Part shown: positions 27,401-42,434 of the stretch, one piece after another
Position numbering within the stretch: the stretch's first letter is position 1
How the letters are laid out: the number at the start of each line of letters is the position of its first letter
DNA from: Toxotes chatareus
Lineage: Eukaryota > Chordata > Actinopteri > Toxotidae
Reading direction: 5' to 3'
NCBI GenBank assembly: GCA_016801885.1
Contig: CM028900.1
Coordinates: 17,998,972-18,062,971, forward strand
DNA: 64,000 bases
Translations under genes and position numbers: made by a program
Notes under the pieces: model-generated
Seen by the model: the letters and a program-made list of their open reading frames with translations, nothing else
What the model was told of the DNA's origin: nothing
The model's database searches: none

Positions 27401-30400
27401 ATGTTAACAACAACAACAACAAGAAATTAAAAATACAAATAAATTAAAACAGTACATACAACGGGTACTGAATGTTAAATTGAAACAAGATTTAAATAGA
27501 AAAAGAATGTTTTAAATGCCCAGTGAGGATGCTCTCTGATACACAGAAGCTCCATAATGTTGAGGCAAATGCAATAAAAGCAGCATTTCCCATTTGCTTT
27601 GTGGTAATTTTGGGGACATTTAGAAGCCAAGCTGCAGAGGATCTCAGGGTATGTGAGCAGACATAAAATGACAGACAATGTGAGATGCACAGGGGAGCCA
27701 AACCATTTAGTACCCCAGAAACTGTGAGGAGGGCTTGAGAATCAATTCTGAAAGACACAGGGAGTCGGTGTAACTCATGGAAAACAGGTGTTATATGTAG
27801 TCTAATTTGTTTCTTACAATAGGGACTAAATAGCATCAGACAGTAACTGAAATGTCCTTTAACTGCAGTAAAGATCTCATGGACTGTCACTTTAAGCAGT
27901 TAAAATTGCTAGGTCTGCACATACAGTAATTAACATGGATGGCTTGCCATGCTGTCTTACTGTGGCGCTGTAAGGACAGAGCTCCAACAGCTTCCAATGA
28001 TAACGAGCTAGAGACAGAGAGCAGTGGGAAGCCGACTTAATCTGCACAAGCCAAGTCAGGGGAGAGATGGGCTGCCCTTTGAACCCTAGATCAGGCTGTG
28101 CTGAAAAACTGTCAGCGTCAGCAAGGAACTCAGCTCCCCAAACAGGTGCACCTCCACGTGGCATACAAATGATAGCTTTCTGGGATTAGGATGGTGCTGA
28201 TGCTATACTTGTAAATTCTGCAGCTACAACGACATCCATGTTGGGTTCTGGAAATGAGCACCCCTGATAAAATTAACGTCATGGGACCAGTGAAAAATGG
28301 TATGTGTCTCACAGTGAAACATAAGACTGTGTAGACACTGTTACAAATGACAATCAAGAAAACCCATATACTTCAATGTTAATTTTCTTTATGTAGTAGC
28401 TTTTTGTCCTTTTCATACAGCAGTGCTAGGAAACAGTTGACTTCCTTCAGCTGCTTTGTTCAGAGTTGCTGTTTTCAGGACGTAATGTCCCTTTACAATA
28501 AAAAGAAATCTATGACAATTGTCAGGGACTCTGACATGGTCACAAACAGTATTTCAACACAAAAGGGCTATAAAGGGTTATACTTTGACACAGTATAACA
28601 GCAATTTTTTCTCTTGAAGAAAATTGGAAAAAAAAAAACTGATCAATACACATCAGTGAATCTAGCGTACTATAGCATCTAGGCTTGACTAATCTTGCCA
28701 AATATAATTACTTTTGAAAACAAAGTACATCTTTTCCCATCACAGGGATAAACTAAAACGGGACTCACAGGAAACTTCCGTTTTGTAGTAGTAGTGATAA
28801 GAATTTTTAGCCAATGAACCATAAAAGAGGAAAGGTTGTCCATCAAAAGGCTTTCCTATAGCAAAGTTTAAGTGGCTTCCTCAATAGTAAGAGAGGCAGG
28901 AAGTCAAATAATAAAAATGGAGAGCCAAACCAGAGCATATTCTATAAACACTGCTTCTTACACTGTGCTCCTATAACACCTTCTTGATTTCTTTTGTTTT
29001 CACTCCATTGCTCCAGGCTGACAGACCTCTCTCGGGCTCACTGTTTCAGGAACAGAAAACAGAAACAACCATGTCTCTCCAATTAGAGTAAAGAAGAAGC
29101 CTTGGAAAACTTCTGTATCTTATACAGTCAATCTAGCCAGCAGCCTACATGTTCAGATCCCTTGTGGACCAGTAGACTCTATATCCATACTGCCATTCCT
29201 CTATACAAACAAAAGAATGGGCACTTGATTGCATGTGAGTCGTGTGTGATTCCGTCTAAAACCACAGAAAAACCAGCCTGACTTATCTGAGGTGATTTGC
29301 AAGGAGCCAGCTTAAGTAGAAACTCTAACGCACTGTATATTTAGCATTAGCAATACTGCTTTCCAGTTGCTGACCAGGATTTAATGAGAACACAGAGACG
29401 CTGCCAACCAAATCAAAACTGTCTATGTCATTAAGAAACCAGCAGCTAATTATTTTGATTAGACCCTGTGGCTTAAAGTTGCAACCCAAGCTGCTGAATA
29501 AAGTACAGTTTATGAAGTCAAAATCCACTAAGAAGCAACATAGTTCAGCTTCATCCTTCAAAATCAATTAAGGCCTATATGATAAGATACAAATATAAAT
29601 TTATATTGTCTTACAGGGGCTAGTCATGGCACGGTTTAATACAATTGGTGAAAAGCAGCAATACGCTTCTAATGTCGCTGATGTTTAGAGGTGATTATTT
29701 CTGTGCTACAAGTTCCACTGTGAATAACACACACTTATGAATACGCCATTTTGCTCATCTCTTGCTCATTGGACATAAAAGTGCAGAAAAACACTGAGTT
29801 GCTGATAACTGGCTCACATTCTGGAACAGCTAGTCCATGCAATTTATTCAGACTACTTGGCTATTTTGTGCTTTTGCACAATGATATAGGAAACTGCAAA
29901 GAAACCTACATAATTAATGTTCCAGAATTTCTGCAGCATTGTGATCCATGTTACTGTCAACCACATGCTGTAAATGTTTCAGTTTTCACTGGTAGCAGTG
30001 TGGGGATATTTTTTCTCCATGGTAGCTAAGTTTTTTTGTGATCTCTACGGAGACAAAAATCTGGTAATGGAAAGTCTGCAGGGACATTTTCTACTGTGGA
30101 ATGTGGGGTGAAATCAGTGAATACAAATTAATGTCTAGACAGTAGAAGCTGTCTGAAACATCAACAGCTATCCACCAAATTACACAGCTCAAAGAGAAAA
30201 AGGGTTGAGTCGAAGGACAGGGAATCATTTAAATCCCTTCATTGTAACTCACTCATATTCTTCCAGACAAGTCAATTGTTATGCATAGTGATTTTTTTTC
30301 TTCTTCTTCCTCCTCTTTTTTTTTCCCTTAACAAAAGATGCATGATGATAAATGAGCCTTGCAGGGCTCTCAGAGATGGTGTATTATATAGGCTGCAGAA

Positions 30401-33400
30401 TACTCACCCCATGAGAGGATCCAGAGCTATTCCTTTAGGATTCAGTAGGTCTAGTTGTAGGATAGTAACACACGTGTCCCCACCATGGTTACAGACAAAT
30501 ATCTTGTCAGTGACCCGGTCAACAAAATAGAAATTTCCTGTCAGCCAGTCGATGGCCATCTGCTCCACATCTGTAATGGGACAAACCGGGGTTAGATTCT
30601 ATATAACACCCTTTATATTTCTCAGCACTTTCTATAACAAGCAGAGTAAAAAAATAGAAGCTGCAGGGGCAGAGCTATCCCAACGTTTAGTCCATAATCA
30701 AGCTCCAAATATATTGGATCGTACAATTGCAACTTCTTAGCATCTTTACTCATCTTTACTCTTTGTAATGCAGGGTTTCTGTTGCAAAATATTTTGCCTC
30801 CAAGTCAGAACTTGATAAACCCTGATGATGTCATCAGGGTTATTTTTAAACATTATGCAGACCCCTTAGAAGCACTGAAGACAACATACAAAAGCTTTTA
30901 CAGTCTAAGCCGCACCCATGAGGAGCAAACTAATTGATGTGAGAAATGTGTGCAGTGGCCCTTTAAATTACACCATGGCCAATGAGAATCCTGATGAACT
31001 GGCAGGTTTCTATTATTTCTTCTGAAGGACAGGCACTTATATCCTGACACAGGTGTGAATTTGCTGTTCCAGTATTTAACTGTTTATGACACCAACAGTT
31101 TAGGCTCAAAGTCTCAAAAAACTGCAAAATGAAGACCATGAAAACCAGTAAAAAAAAAAAAAAAAAACAAACATGCACAATTGTTATTGTTATATGTGTT
31201 TGATATTTGTGAGAATTTGGACTAGATCAGCTAAGTGGAGGACAGGAGAGCACTGTTGAAGTAGCAAAGCTGGGGGAGCCTGCATGTTTGAAGGACAGCT
31301 GTAGGAGAAAGGCATGCAGCAATCCATTGAGTCTAACCTGCCTTCAACTGCACAGATAATGAAGAGATAGAGAAAGAGCTCGCAGGTATGAGTGTGAGAG
31401 AGTAAAAGAGAGAGAAAGCGAAAGAAGAGTGAGCCTGTGTGTGAGAGAGTGCTGGGTGATGTATATCTCAGCTGAAAAGATGCACCGCTATCCTCTATTC
31501 TTAGGCGAGAATGCTCGTGATTTGAGAACAGATAATCTCTCAGAAATGATCAGGTAAGTAAAAGAAAGGAGTATCTAAGAAAAGGAACTATGGACAGCTG
31601 AAAACATACGTTGCAAACTTTGTTGCGTTCTTAATTCTTGTTCCCGTGTGAATCCGCGCAGATTCCTCATTTCAGCACAGCGGAGTTGCCCAGAGGACTC
31701 TGTAGACAGGACCCAGCACACACTTTCCTGCTTGTGCTGGAAATCCAATGCCAGTGTTCCATTTACACTCAAAGACCTCAGGGGCTTGAGGCCTGTGCCA
31801 TTTAGATGGGTGGTGACAATACGATCTGAACCACCCATGAGAAGCACTGGAAGGCTGTCACCAGGATCTGAAATGAAAGGGGAAATGTGGAAATATTATT
31901 TTTCTTCCTTTATTTTGGTAACACAGTTTTTACTGTTGGAACATCAAGAAACCGAAAAGACCTCAAGGAAAGACAAGTATACATAAAAAAAGGAACAAAG
32001 GTAAAACAATTTTCAAATATGGGCTTAAATAACAGCCATAATACTTACGAGGAAAACACAGAGAAAGAAAGAAGGAAAGAAAGAAAGAAAGAAAAGAAAC
32101 GCAGAAAGTAGCAAATAAGAAAGAAAGTATCCATCACCATTAGAAGTAGAAAATGTGAATCATAGACAGACTCACAGTAAAGAAAGGAGTTACCAACACA
32201 ACATATTGTGGAACATTAACATTAACTCATGGCAGGACTGTCCATGATGAGGACTGAAAAAAGCTGCTTTATGGGCTTAATTGGCCGTGCACATTTTTTG
32301 ATGTAAGGTTCACCCCTTAAAAAGGACCCATACTTATCCTGATCTTCCATACAAGTTCAAGTCAAGGACTACTCTCCTAATCAGAATGGGTGGTCACACA
32401 ACTGCTTCCCTTATCCCTCTGAATCAACTTTTAGGAGAGACACATTTTTTCCCACACTAGGGGGTAGGTTTGGACCAGACTCAGTGCGGATTTTGTAAAC
32501 TAATATAACCATAACAGCAAAGCTTTTCTAGGACAGATCATCATCCAGTACATTTCAAAGTTCAAGGATTCCTTTGAGTTGTGCGTTTTTGGCTCATATG
32601 CTGTTGATGTCAGTATAAGGCTGACAACATTCTGCTTTTTTTTATTGGCTCCCATGAACAGTCCAAAACCAATGAGGAATTGATCATACTAACAAGTATT
32701 GTCTGAGCAGACAATACCTGATGTATCTTATTGCTCTGTGCCTTTGAGCTCCATTGTTGTCAGAAAATCACTGAGACACACCTGATGTGTTGACATTACA
32801 TGTTGCTTTTTTGCAATGAATGTGGGCACTGTAGTTTATTTAGACACCCTACTGCTGCCATAAATTCTCACTTATGTGTATTAATTTGCAGATAAAAAAA
32901 AAGCAAATGCATCATTAACTTCCTTTTGAGAAATATTTATAAAATAAAAAAAAACTACAGTTCCTTGCTGGTTAAGAAAATGACCACTATGAATAAGGAA
33001 AACTATATTTTACTGTCAGACAGTATTGACTGAAAGACACACTGCATATTATACTGTTTGTTGAAATAAAAAAATAAGAATAAAAAAAAGAAAGAGAGAG
33101 AGTAAAGCCTCATCCTTCGAGTGTACAATGGCCTGAGTCTGTTATTTGGACATTCACACAATTCCTTTTTTTTGCAACATGCAATTATCCCACATTTTGA
33201 TTTCCATAATCTCTGATTTGTATTTAACATGAGTAAGTGAAGCGCACGATCAAGGAGACATGAAACTCACCGGTAGAGTCAGATTTATGTTAGGAGTACA
33301 AATAGAATAAAACTATTATATCTTTCACTTTAGTTTGAGTCAAATAAGAAGAGATTAAATCAAGATTAAATCCCCCACCCCCTCCACAAAAAAAAAAAAA

Positions 33401-36400
33401 TTGTGCTGCAGAGTTTTAACTTCAATCTTACACTCAACACATTAATATGTTTTTCATACCCTGCTACTCCTCATCTTCTGGCCTCAGAGAGCTCTATCTG
33501 AAATTTATATTCATAAGCTTTTACAACTAATGGTAACCCCATAGTTATCCCTGTACCACTATCGCTCTCTGCCAAATTAATATTAATGCGTGTGAGCATT
33601 GGGTTCAGTTAAGTTTATGGGTAATCATATTCAGTTTATTCCTGGTAGGACACCAGTCACATTGATTAAAAGCTGCAACAGTGGTGTTCTCCCCAGCTAG
33701 GTGTGTTGGGCCTCCAGCTATCTTCAACCCATATATGCCATAGTGACAACACCCAAAAAAAAATCTGTTTCACTTTATGGTTCAATGCATGACACAAATA
33801 TACACTACACAAGGTTAAGCTTTTAATTGTGGATGGTGGACCACCAAAACACCTCTTTTTTGGTTGTTTTATTTCTAAGTGGGTTGTTTTACTCATCGGG
33901 ACAGATTTGTTACCAGCATCAAGCATTAACATAAATCAGGGTGACGTTGGGCATTGTCTCTGCACAAAATACTCCAGACTGCTCCCACTTTAAGTCTCAC
34001 GCTCATTAATTTTATCATTATCCTGGCCTGACCATGTCTACCCATTCCCACATGGGTGATAGATGTGGTCACTGCTAAACCACATTAATCTTTCCCTACC
34101 AACCCTGGTGAGCACCAATGGCAATGATTTGCTAGATTTCTTCTCTGGTTGAACAAAACTGCCCTGTTTATTATTAGAAATGAAACAAACATGCTGTGCA
34201 GATTATGTTGTTTCCCGATGCAAGTGTGCCGCTCACCTTGTTTGGCTTTGCAAGATATCCTGTCAGGCTGTAGGATGTATCCTTCTGTGCAGCTGCATCT
34301 GTATGACCCGTAGGTGTTTGTGCAGGTTTGGCTGCATGCGCCATACATGGCACATTCATCATGATCTTATGGAAAAAAAAAAAAGAAAGAGTCATTTGTA
34401 ACAAATTAGGTGTGCTCAAACATGACCCAAATACATAAAGTACACTTAATGTGGCCTCACTCTGGCACCTCAGGCATAATTACTTTATAACCAATGAGCC
34501 TTTTTTTGGAGCTACAGTACAAAGATGCAGTATAAACCACTCTTTCTCGCATCGTCTGCAAACAGGATCACATTCAAGAAGCACTGCTACTTTGTTAAAC
34601 CTCTTCCTCCAGCACAATTATGCAATTTTATGCCATCTCCTTGATATAAGGTATGTACAGAGTCCAAGTAAGACACCACAACTCTAGAGGCACCTTTGAC
34701 AGCAAAATCCTGTCTTCCTCGCTGGCTGTCAGAAACCAGGCCTGTGGCACACAAGAAGAGCATAAAGAAGAAGAAGAGCAAGAGACACAGAGAAAATGTG
34801 TACTCTGTATGCAATCTGTGTGTGTATGCCTGTGTGTTAGGGGTGTAATGCACTGTACATGAGGCCCTGCCTTCAGACAGATGGTTCTCATATACCCAGC
34901 GCCTCCTGCTTATTCATCTGAAGGAAGTCTGGCCGAGGGCAAAAGGAGAGACTGGTGTGGGGAAGAGGGAGGAAAAGTGGGGAAGGCTCCATGGCAGGAG
35001 GCCCCCACCAGTGCTGCAGAATCCTACCTCTGCAGCTTGTCCCGTCCTCACCGACCTCAAATCCGTCAGCGCAGAAACAGAAGGTGCCGTTTCTCGTCAT
35101 GACGCAGCCGTAGCGGCACCTGAGCTCGTGGCAGGCTGACAGGAGCTCTGAAGGGGGAAAGAGAAAAAGTGAGGATTGGAGGGAAAGGGCACAAAAGGGT
35201 AGGTGGAATGGGAAATTACTTTCTGATTTGGGAAATGACTTTTTCATTTTCCTCTTGTCTTGGCTATTTGATTCGCAACTGCTCACTTGTCAAAAGAATT
35301 TCAGCTGACCGTCACAAGTGAAACCCTTCTTAGACAAGAGTTATGATAGCTATGATTCACCTCATTTTGCATGCAATTTTTATGTTTTTAATGTGTATGT
35401 CAATGTTAGTTATGACGTCACATGGTATAGACAGGTTAGGAGTATAAAGTTGTTATTGTAAAGTATAAATAACACTAAACTGTCACATTCATAATTTCCA
35501 AACAAATTGTGACCCAGCAGAAGAAGAATTAAAACTTATTACCATTACCTTGGCTTGAAAAGTCATCATTTGACAAACTGATTGACTGGTAGCACCCTGC
35601 AGGAAGTGCCAACATTGTCATTTCACATTTTCTGTATTTTCTGAATGTTGTGATTGGTGATGATGCTCTGTGTAACACTAATCTTTTAACAGAAAGGAAG
35701 AAAGAAAAGCTAATTATGGCGTGATGAATGATCAGCAGAATAAATGGCACAATTTAAAGAATAAGCCTCAAAACAAAGCTTTAATTGCACAAAGATTGAT
35801 TTACCACTGCTGAACAGTAATTAATGTCAACTTACAGCCCCAAAGATAAAGGCTTGCATTGACTGTCCTGGGTCTTTCCTGTGCTAACCATTTCAAGACA
35901 TTATGAAATGAAGCAGCAGCAGATGAAATCATTTCTTGACAGGGTGTATTTAAATTCAACAGCATAGTGGGAACTGAATGACAATCAAAGCTTCAGCTAT
36001 CATTACTTTCTGGATAAAAACCAGTCTTTGGTTTTGATTTTGAAGAGTGGGAATTAAGCGATGTCAGTGGATCAGATACTTCTAAACACTGAGTTATCAG
36101 AAGCATGTTTTTCATAAGAGTATCTAAACTTCTTCCCAGCTTACTGACACCTGAAGATGGATGGTCCAGCTGGTTTGTTTGGAGAGCAATATATAAATCT
36201 CAGTGAATGCCTATTGGAGAGCAATATGTCAACTGATAATCATAAAAATGGTTTAACAGTGAAGGGAAACAAGAATAAAGTAAAGAAAGGCTTGTGACAG
36301 TTGACTAACAAGCCGGAGCTAGGCATAACACATTCAACACATTCAGACAAACATGTACAAATTCACATCTACATTTATTTACAGTTGTTAATCTGTAGTA

Positions 36401-39400
36401 AGATCTGACTGTACAATAAAAACTAGAGACATAGTTCTAAACTACTCACAACTATGGATGTCTTAACTCCACTGAAGTGTGTATAAAGTTAGGCTATTGA
36501 TATTAAAATATGCAGAGTGTAAAACAATAGCCCAGTTACCTTTAACAGCTTCAGAGATGGTTGAGATGGATCTACAGGGGTGAACTTTACGTGTATTTGG
36601 TTTTCATAAAGCCCTCAGAGGAGTTTTGACTGACAGAGGGTTGAGTGGAAAATGACTGAATTTTCATTTCGGGGCAAACTATTTTTTTGAGGCCGACAGA
36701 GAGCAAGCAAACACTGCAGTATTAAAACGATAAAAGCCCAGTAGCCTTTGGTCCTCACTGACCAGAGAGCATTTGCTTGGATATTTATTAATACACCTCT
36801 CTGGCCTATAGTGGTGCAATGATTCTGGGGTAGCAAAGAGCTGGCGCTCAAGAAACATAAAGAGAATCCGGGAACAAACTATTTCAAAAAGACATAACAT
36901 TACTTTTCTGCACTTTCCTGGTTGACATAAATCATTCTGTGGCTGTTCTAAACTCCACTAAGCATGACACAAAATCATGAGTCCAAGGTAAAAGTGAGAA
37001 AAATTATGTTTTCATCACAATAGAATACATAAGATAAGATAAATCGTTATCGTCATTGCACAATCATACCTTGTACAAAAGTACAACAAAATTGAGGTAC
37101 TGTCCCACTCCCCCAGCATTCAAACATAACCCCCCCCCCCGTTTTTTGTTTTGTAAATGACATGACTGTTCACACAGATAAATGAAGATTTTGAGCGACA
37201 GTTGAGAAACAGGATTTTGCCTGAACTGATCATAACTGAAAATAGAAGCCTGTTAACTAAAACAAACTTTAATCGTAGTTACAAACATACTAAACTTTTT
37301 TTCAGCTATCATCATGTGTGAGTTCGTTTATCAAAAGATTTCCCATTTTTGAGAGTGATGTCAAACACATGTATGCTACTTATGCTCAGTGTGATTTCGA
37401 AAGAGCTTAGTGATGTATTCAGAGGCCAAATTATTCTTTGACAGTTGAAACTACCACAGCGTGAGCTTTTCTTGAACTGCAAAGAAAATGGAAGATTTCA
37501 ATAATGCAGCCTGGTGAGACTTTCACAAAGTAATTTTTACTTCCACTAAGACAGACCTTAAGTTACCACTTACCAAAGGTAACGTTTTTTTTAGATAGAG
37601 TTTTCAAACCACCAAACAAATAAGAAAGGTTAGCAAGGGCCTAAAAATTCCAAAATAGCGACATTAAAACCTGCAAGAAACTTTGAAAGTTCCAGCTCCT
37701 GTTGGAGAGCTTACCATACTTACATAACCCCTGGAGATAATAACCCTGTCTCCTAAACATTGTGTTCGTATATAACTAATTTGCATTGGCTAATAGGTTT
37801 TGCAGGAAGTGTAATGCTGCCAGTAACAACAAACATTTATGCGGATGGGGGGCTTATCTCAGCCAATGTTGAGTCAGAATGCAAAGACGGTTTCTCTGAC
37901 CCAACTTACGGAAAAGCTCAGAAGGTGATACAAGGCTATTCTGTTGATAGCCTAAATTAACTGAGTGCCAACATCTCATTATGAAACAAAACAAGGATTT
38001 TATATTTGTACATGACAAAATGTAAATCTCTCAGGATGAAGCACCAAAAAGAAACACACACAGTGTGCATGCACACAGCAATCCACAAGCACTCAGAAAT
38101 ACACACAGCTGTCATTTGTTGGTTCTACCCACAATCTTAAAATGCATTTTCAGCTCAATTTAACAAGACACTATAAAAGTCTTACCCTTTGAAAATTAAA
38201 GCAACAGTCAGTTGGTTCACATTTGTAATGTACTGACACAATGTGGTGCTGATTATGACATAACATAAAACTACTGCATCTATCTTGCATTGTTCAGCTC
38301 TGAATTACTCATGTTTAACTAGTAATTACCTCACAGGGGTAAACTAAATTAGAAACATAAAGTAGAAAACAATTTTTTTCACAAAAAATGGATTAACTTC
38401 AGATCTGAATACACACTGCAATTTGTTCTTTCTATGGGGCAAAGCAGGATCTGAATTATAAGTGTAACTGCATTTATTTTCAACCTTACTGTTAGTCATA
38501 CTGTCCTAGTTTCTGTCATCAGGAAGACTGAATGTTGGCTGTGTGTACCCTTAACAAATTCTTGTGCTACTCTGTAACTGAAGCTATCAGTGAGAGCTGC
38601 TCTCCATGAAGGCTGAAATGACCATCACAGCTGAACAGTGGTAACTTCAGTTAACAGGCAAACTACATACTATAGGCTATTTTCAGTGTGAGCTAAATAT
38701 CACTTGGGTCACTCTTTCTGATGCCTTCAAACCACATTTTCTGTGAATATGAGCAACAAGCTGGGAAAGCGAAACATTCGTGTCAAACTAATTTGGAAGA
38801 TGAGGATGTGTTTCGGTTATTTTTGGGTTGTGTGACGAGAGACTGCAGTACACATATCGTGGTGGACTACAGAGCAGCACTCCTGGCAAAGTTGAGTAAT
38901 GTAAAGCTCTACAGTGAAAAGACAGACAGTGACTATACAGTAATCGGCCATCATGATAAAAGGAAAAAAGACGCAGGTTGAAAATAACCAGAATTACACC
39001 TGCTTATGAAGAACCACACACCGGTGAAATCTGCGTGCTTGGGTAGACACATTGTCACTGGCTGCTATCTTTTTGAGGCATTAGCATTTCAATGGCTCAA
39101 TATAAACAGACTTTCTCTGGCCCTTCTGGCTGCCATACACTTCGAATGTACTGTATGTCAGTCAAATCAAAGAAAAGCAATGGCTTTGTGAAACAGGTTT
39201 CCGACTGACTGGCTGTTATGGCGGCTCCACAGGAGTGGTGTGAAAGAAAACTGCGTTCTGAAACTGTCTGCTCTCTGCTAACATAGAATGCATCTGTAGG
39301 ATAGTTGTGTTTGAATTCTCATACAGACCAGAGGCAGGAGAGGAATTAACAGGAGGTTGGAAAAATAGACTACAGGCTGTGTAATAGTGATGTATAAGTT

Positions 39401-42399
39401 TCCTAATTTGAAATAATGTGCTGTATCTCTGTACGGTTACACCCCTATGCTCCATGACCTTCTGAAAGCCTGTGAGCATTTTTTCATATTAAAAATATTA
39501 CAAAGCACGTACCACAATGAAAAATGTGTTTTTTTAAATATTAAGTATTTTGAGGTAGTAGGTACTTCTTCAAAAAAAATTGTCAGCCCTTGACAGGTGG
39601 GTCAAAAAGTGACACTGATCCAGCCATCTCTGTTTACTCATTCTCAAGCATGTGTCTGGACCATGTGACCTATGTATTATTATGCATGGCGTGATACGGT
39701 AACACTTCCCCATTGTGAAGCAGTATGCAAAATGACTACATGCTGGGCTGAAGATATTCAGAACTAATCCTTATATCTGCTCAAAGACGCCAGATGATCA
39801 GCTTTCCCTCTTGGCAAACACAGAGTGCTGCAGGGATTGTATATCTGCCACTGAGCTTTCTTGATGCTTTTCACAGAGCTATGCAGTACTACCTCTGAGA
39901 ACATGAGTCAATAGAGAAGTGCATGTCGTGGCCTTGATACTATAGTCTGCAAATATGCTATATGTTGAAGAGATATGCCCTGTGTACTTTGCAAAAACCT
40001 TTCATTTTCTATCATCTATAATCTTTCTTACGTACTGTCATTAAATATTGGCATTAATGAAAAATTTATGTTGAACCTCTGTGATAGATGGCTCTAAAAT
40101 GCTGTCTACAGTACAGCCTCCTGCAAATATGTGGGATAATACAGCAGTGAAAGGCACATGGACTAGAAAAGAGTACACTTGAATTATGAACTGTTAGCAC
40201 AAAGTTGAGAAGTAGCATATCAATTTGCTCAATTTTCTTCTCCTGAAAGTATATGACTACAGCTTCAAAGAAGTGGGTAATGAAGTTCAGAGGACACACA
40301 GAAATATTCATAAGCTGCTGAACAAACAATACAGTAAATAATTTGAGCCTAGTCATCCAATACTCTTTCATAAGGTAGAAAATTCGGATTTGTAAAAGGT
40401 CTGAATTACTGAAATATGCGGTCAGATGTGACTCAGTCTGAGGCACAGATGTATTTGCATTCACATTCATACTACAGTGTAATTTGCTATAATCAGGTGT
40501 ATCAACAGAACGATTCAAGCAATTGCACAAAATTAATTCTACCTGTTTTCACATTATGCCTGGTTGGGGGGGGGGAAATGGATGGTTCAAATATTTGAAG
40601 CTCAGAGAAGGTTCTGCTGCCTTGTTGTTAGGGGTTTGAGAAAGTTAAGATTCCCCAAAATTCAATCAGTGGTCTGGAAATTACAGTGTCAATATATCTC
40701 TGGCAGAGAATATGGTGTGCTGAAACTGACACAAAACCCTGAGGTTAAGCCTTCACGTTAGAAAGGTGGGACAGCCAATTTGAAGCACAGATACTGTACA
40801 ACTGCAACATGTAAAGAGCTACAGAACTACGGAAATCCAACTGAAATAAATCAGTAATTGTTTGAAAATGTCTACTAATCAGGTAAAAACTGTAATTACC
40901 AAAAATAAGAAATTTAAATTGTATTTATTTTTCTGTAATGATAGCACCTATTATATTAGTGTTCATTTTTTGTTTGTTTGTTTGTTTGACTATAATATCA
41001 CTTTGGTTCCAACAGCCATGTGTAGATGTGGCTGTATGCTTCTCCATGACATTTGAATCACAGGGCGTACTGCTAAAGTTACAGGACTCCCTGCGAATTT
41101 TGACAGTCTGGTCATTTGCCCTCACTACAGCTAACACTTTAGCACAACACACTGCTGAGGTGTGCAGCTGCCGGTGGCTTAGCAGTGTTGATTACTGTAA
41201 GAAGTACATTCTCATGGGAACCACTGCTAGAGGCCTGCACTGGGTTGGGTACTTTCAAAAATGATGTGTAACATAAAAAAATATGTTAATATTAGTTCAC
41301 AGGTACAACCATGAGTTTTAATGAAGCAGGCAGCAGCTGAAATAAACATGAGAACAAGAACAAAAGGTATGATTTATTTATTTATTTATTTTATTTATTA
41401 TTTTTTAGTGAATGCCTGAACACAACCTCTGCTCCCCCTAGTTTCAGTCCAGCCCAGAACTGAGAGTGCAGCTGATGTAGTCAACAGGGCTGTCACTTTA
41501 GATATATGGAAAGATGATTACCGCAAAACCAGTTATCTTTGTGTCACTTTGTGTTTTTACAAGCAGGAGCTGACTGAGTGACTGTTTCGCACATCTGAAT
41601 GGGACAGCCCATTATGCAAAACAGATAACCTTAGAGTGGCCATCACTCAAACCTAAATGCAAGGTGTAGCCTATGTGTTCAGTTAATGATACAAGTGGGG
41701 TCGTGGGATTTATATTAATGGGTTGGGTCTGGATTTGATTTAGAGATAATTGCAGGTAACAGGTTGGTTCCAGTACCAAGCTGTGAGAGTGGGGTGGGTG
41801 CGGCTTTGCAAATTGCACCTGTGCAGGACTCTAATCACTGCTAACATTAGCAAGCAAGGCTTCCACTTCCTGAGTTGCAGTACCTATTCGGCCTTGACTT
41901 GCTAGCTCCCACTTTCTGAGTTGAAAATTAAAAGCTCAATGGGCCCCTCCCAAATGTTTAATATTGTAAAGGAACATTTAGTTTAAACAGTCCATAAACC
42001 CGGGATTTGGCTGTATAGAAGTTACCACAGCTGCCATGGGGAATACCCAAATCTGACTCATAGAGTATCTGCTGTAGTACAGACCATTAGCTAATGTTAT
42101 TTCACTGATTAAAAAAACAAACAAACAACTTTTTATTTATTAAACTGGGGATTGTGATATATAGTACGTTTTTCTGTGGCAACCAACATGCCCGAGTCTA
42201 ACTGATCTTCCTGTCAGTGCCACGGTTTGTGACTATTTTCCAAAGATCAGACTGCGTTTGTTGAAATTAAAAATAAAGTAGAATTACAAAATTTTTTACT
42301 GTGAGAAAAACTCAAGGATTAGTTTTAAGATACAAGGACGTTGCTCCAGATGGGATTTAAATGACAGGAGGAGCAGTAAGTTCCCTGAAAACTGTGGGC

Positions 42400-42434
<35 letters not shown>

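Noticed and set aside
38721..38981. 86-codon plus-strand frame in the large intron
   Set aside because: Non-repetitive composition caught attention, but no domain, start context or splice partner was seen.
40066..40530. 154-codon open frame on the minus strand in the 17.7-kb intron
   Set aside because: No domain, low-complexity AT-driven composition, no splice or promoter support. Length is within chance for AT-biased intron of this size.
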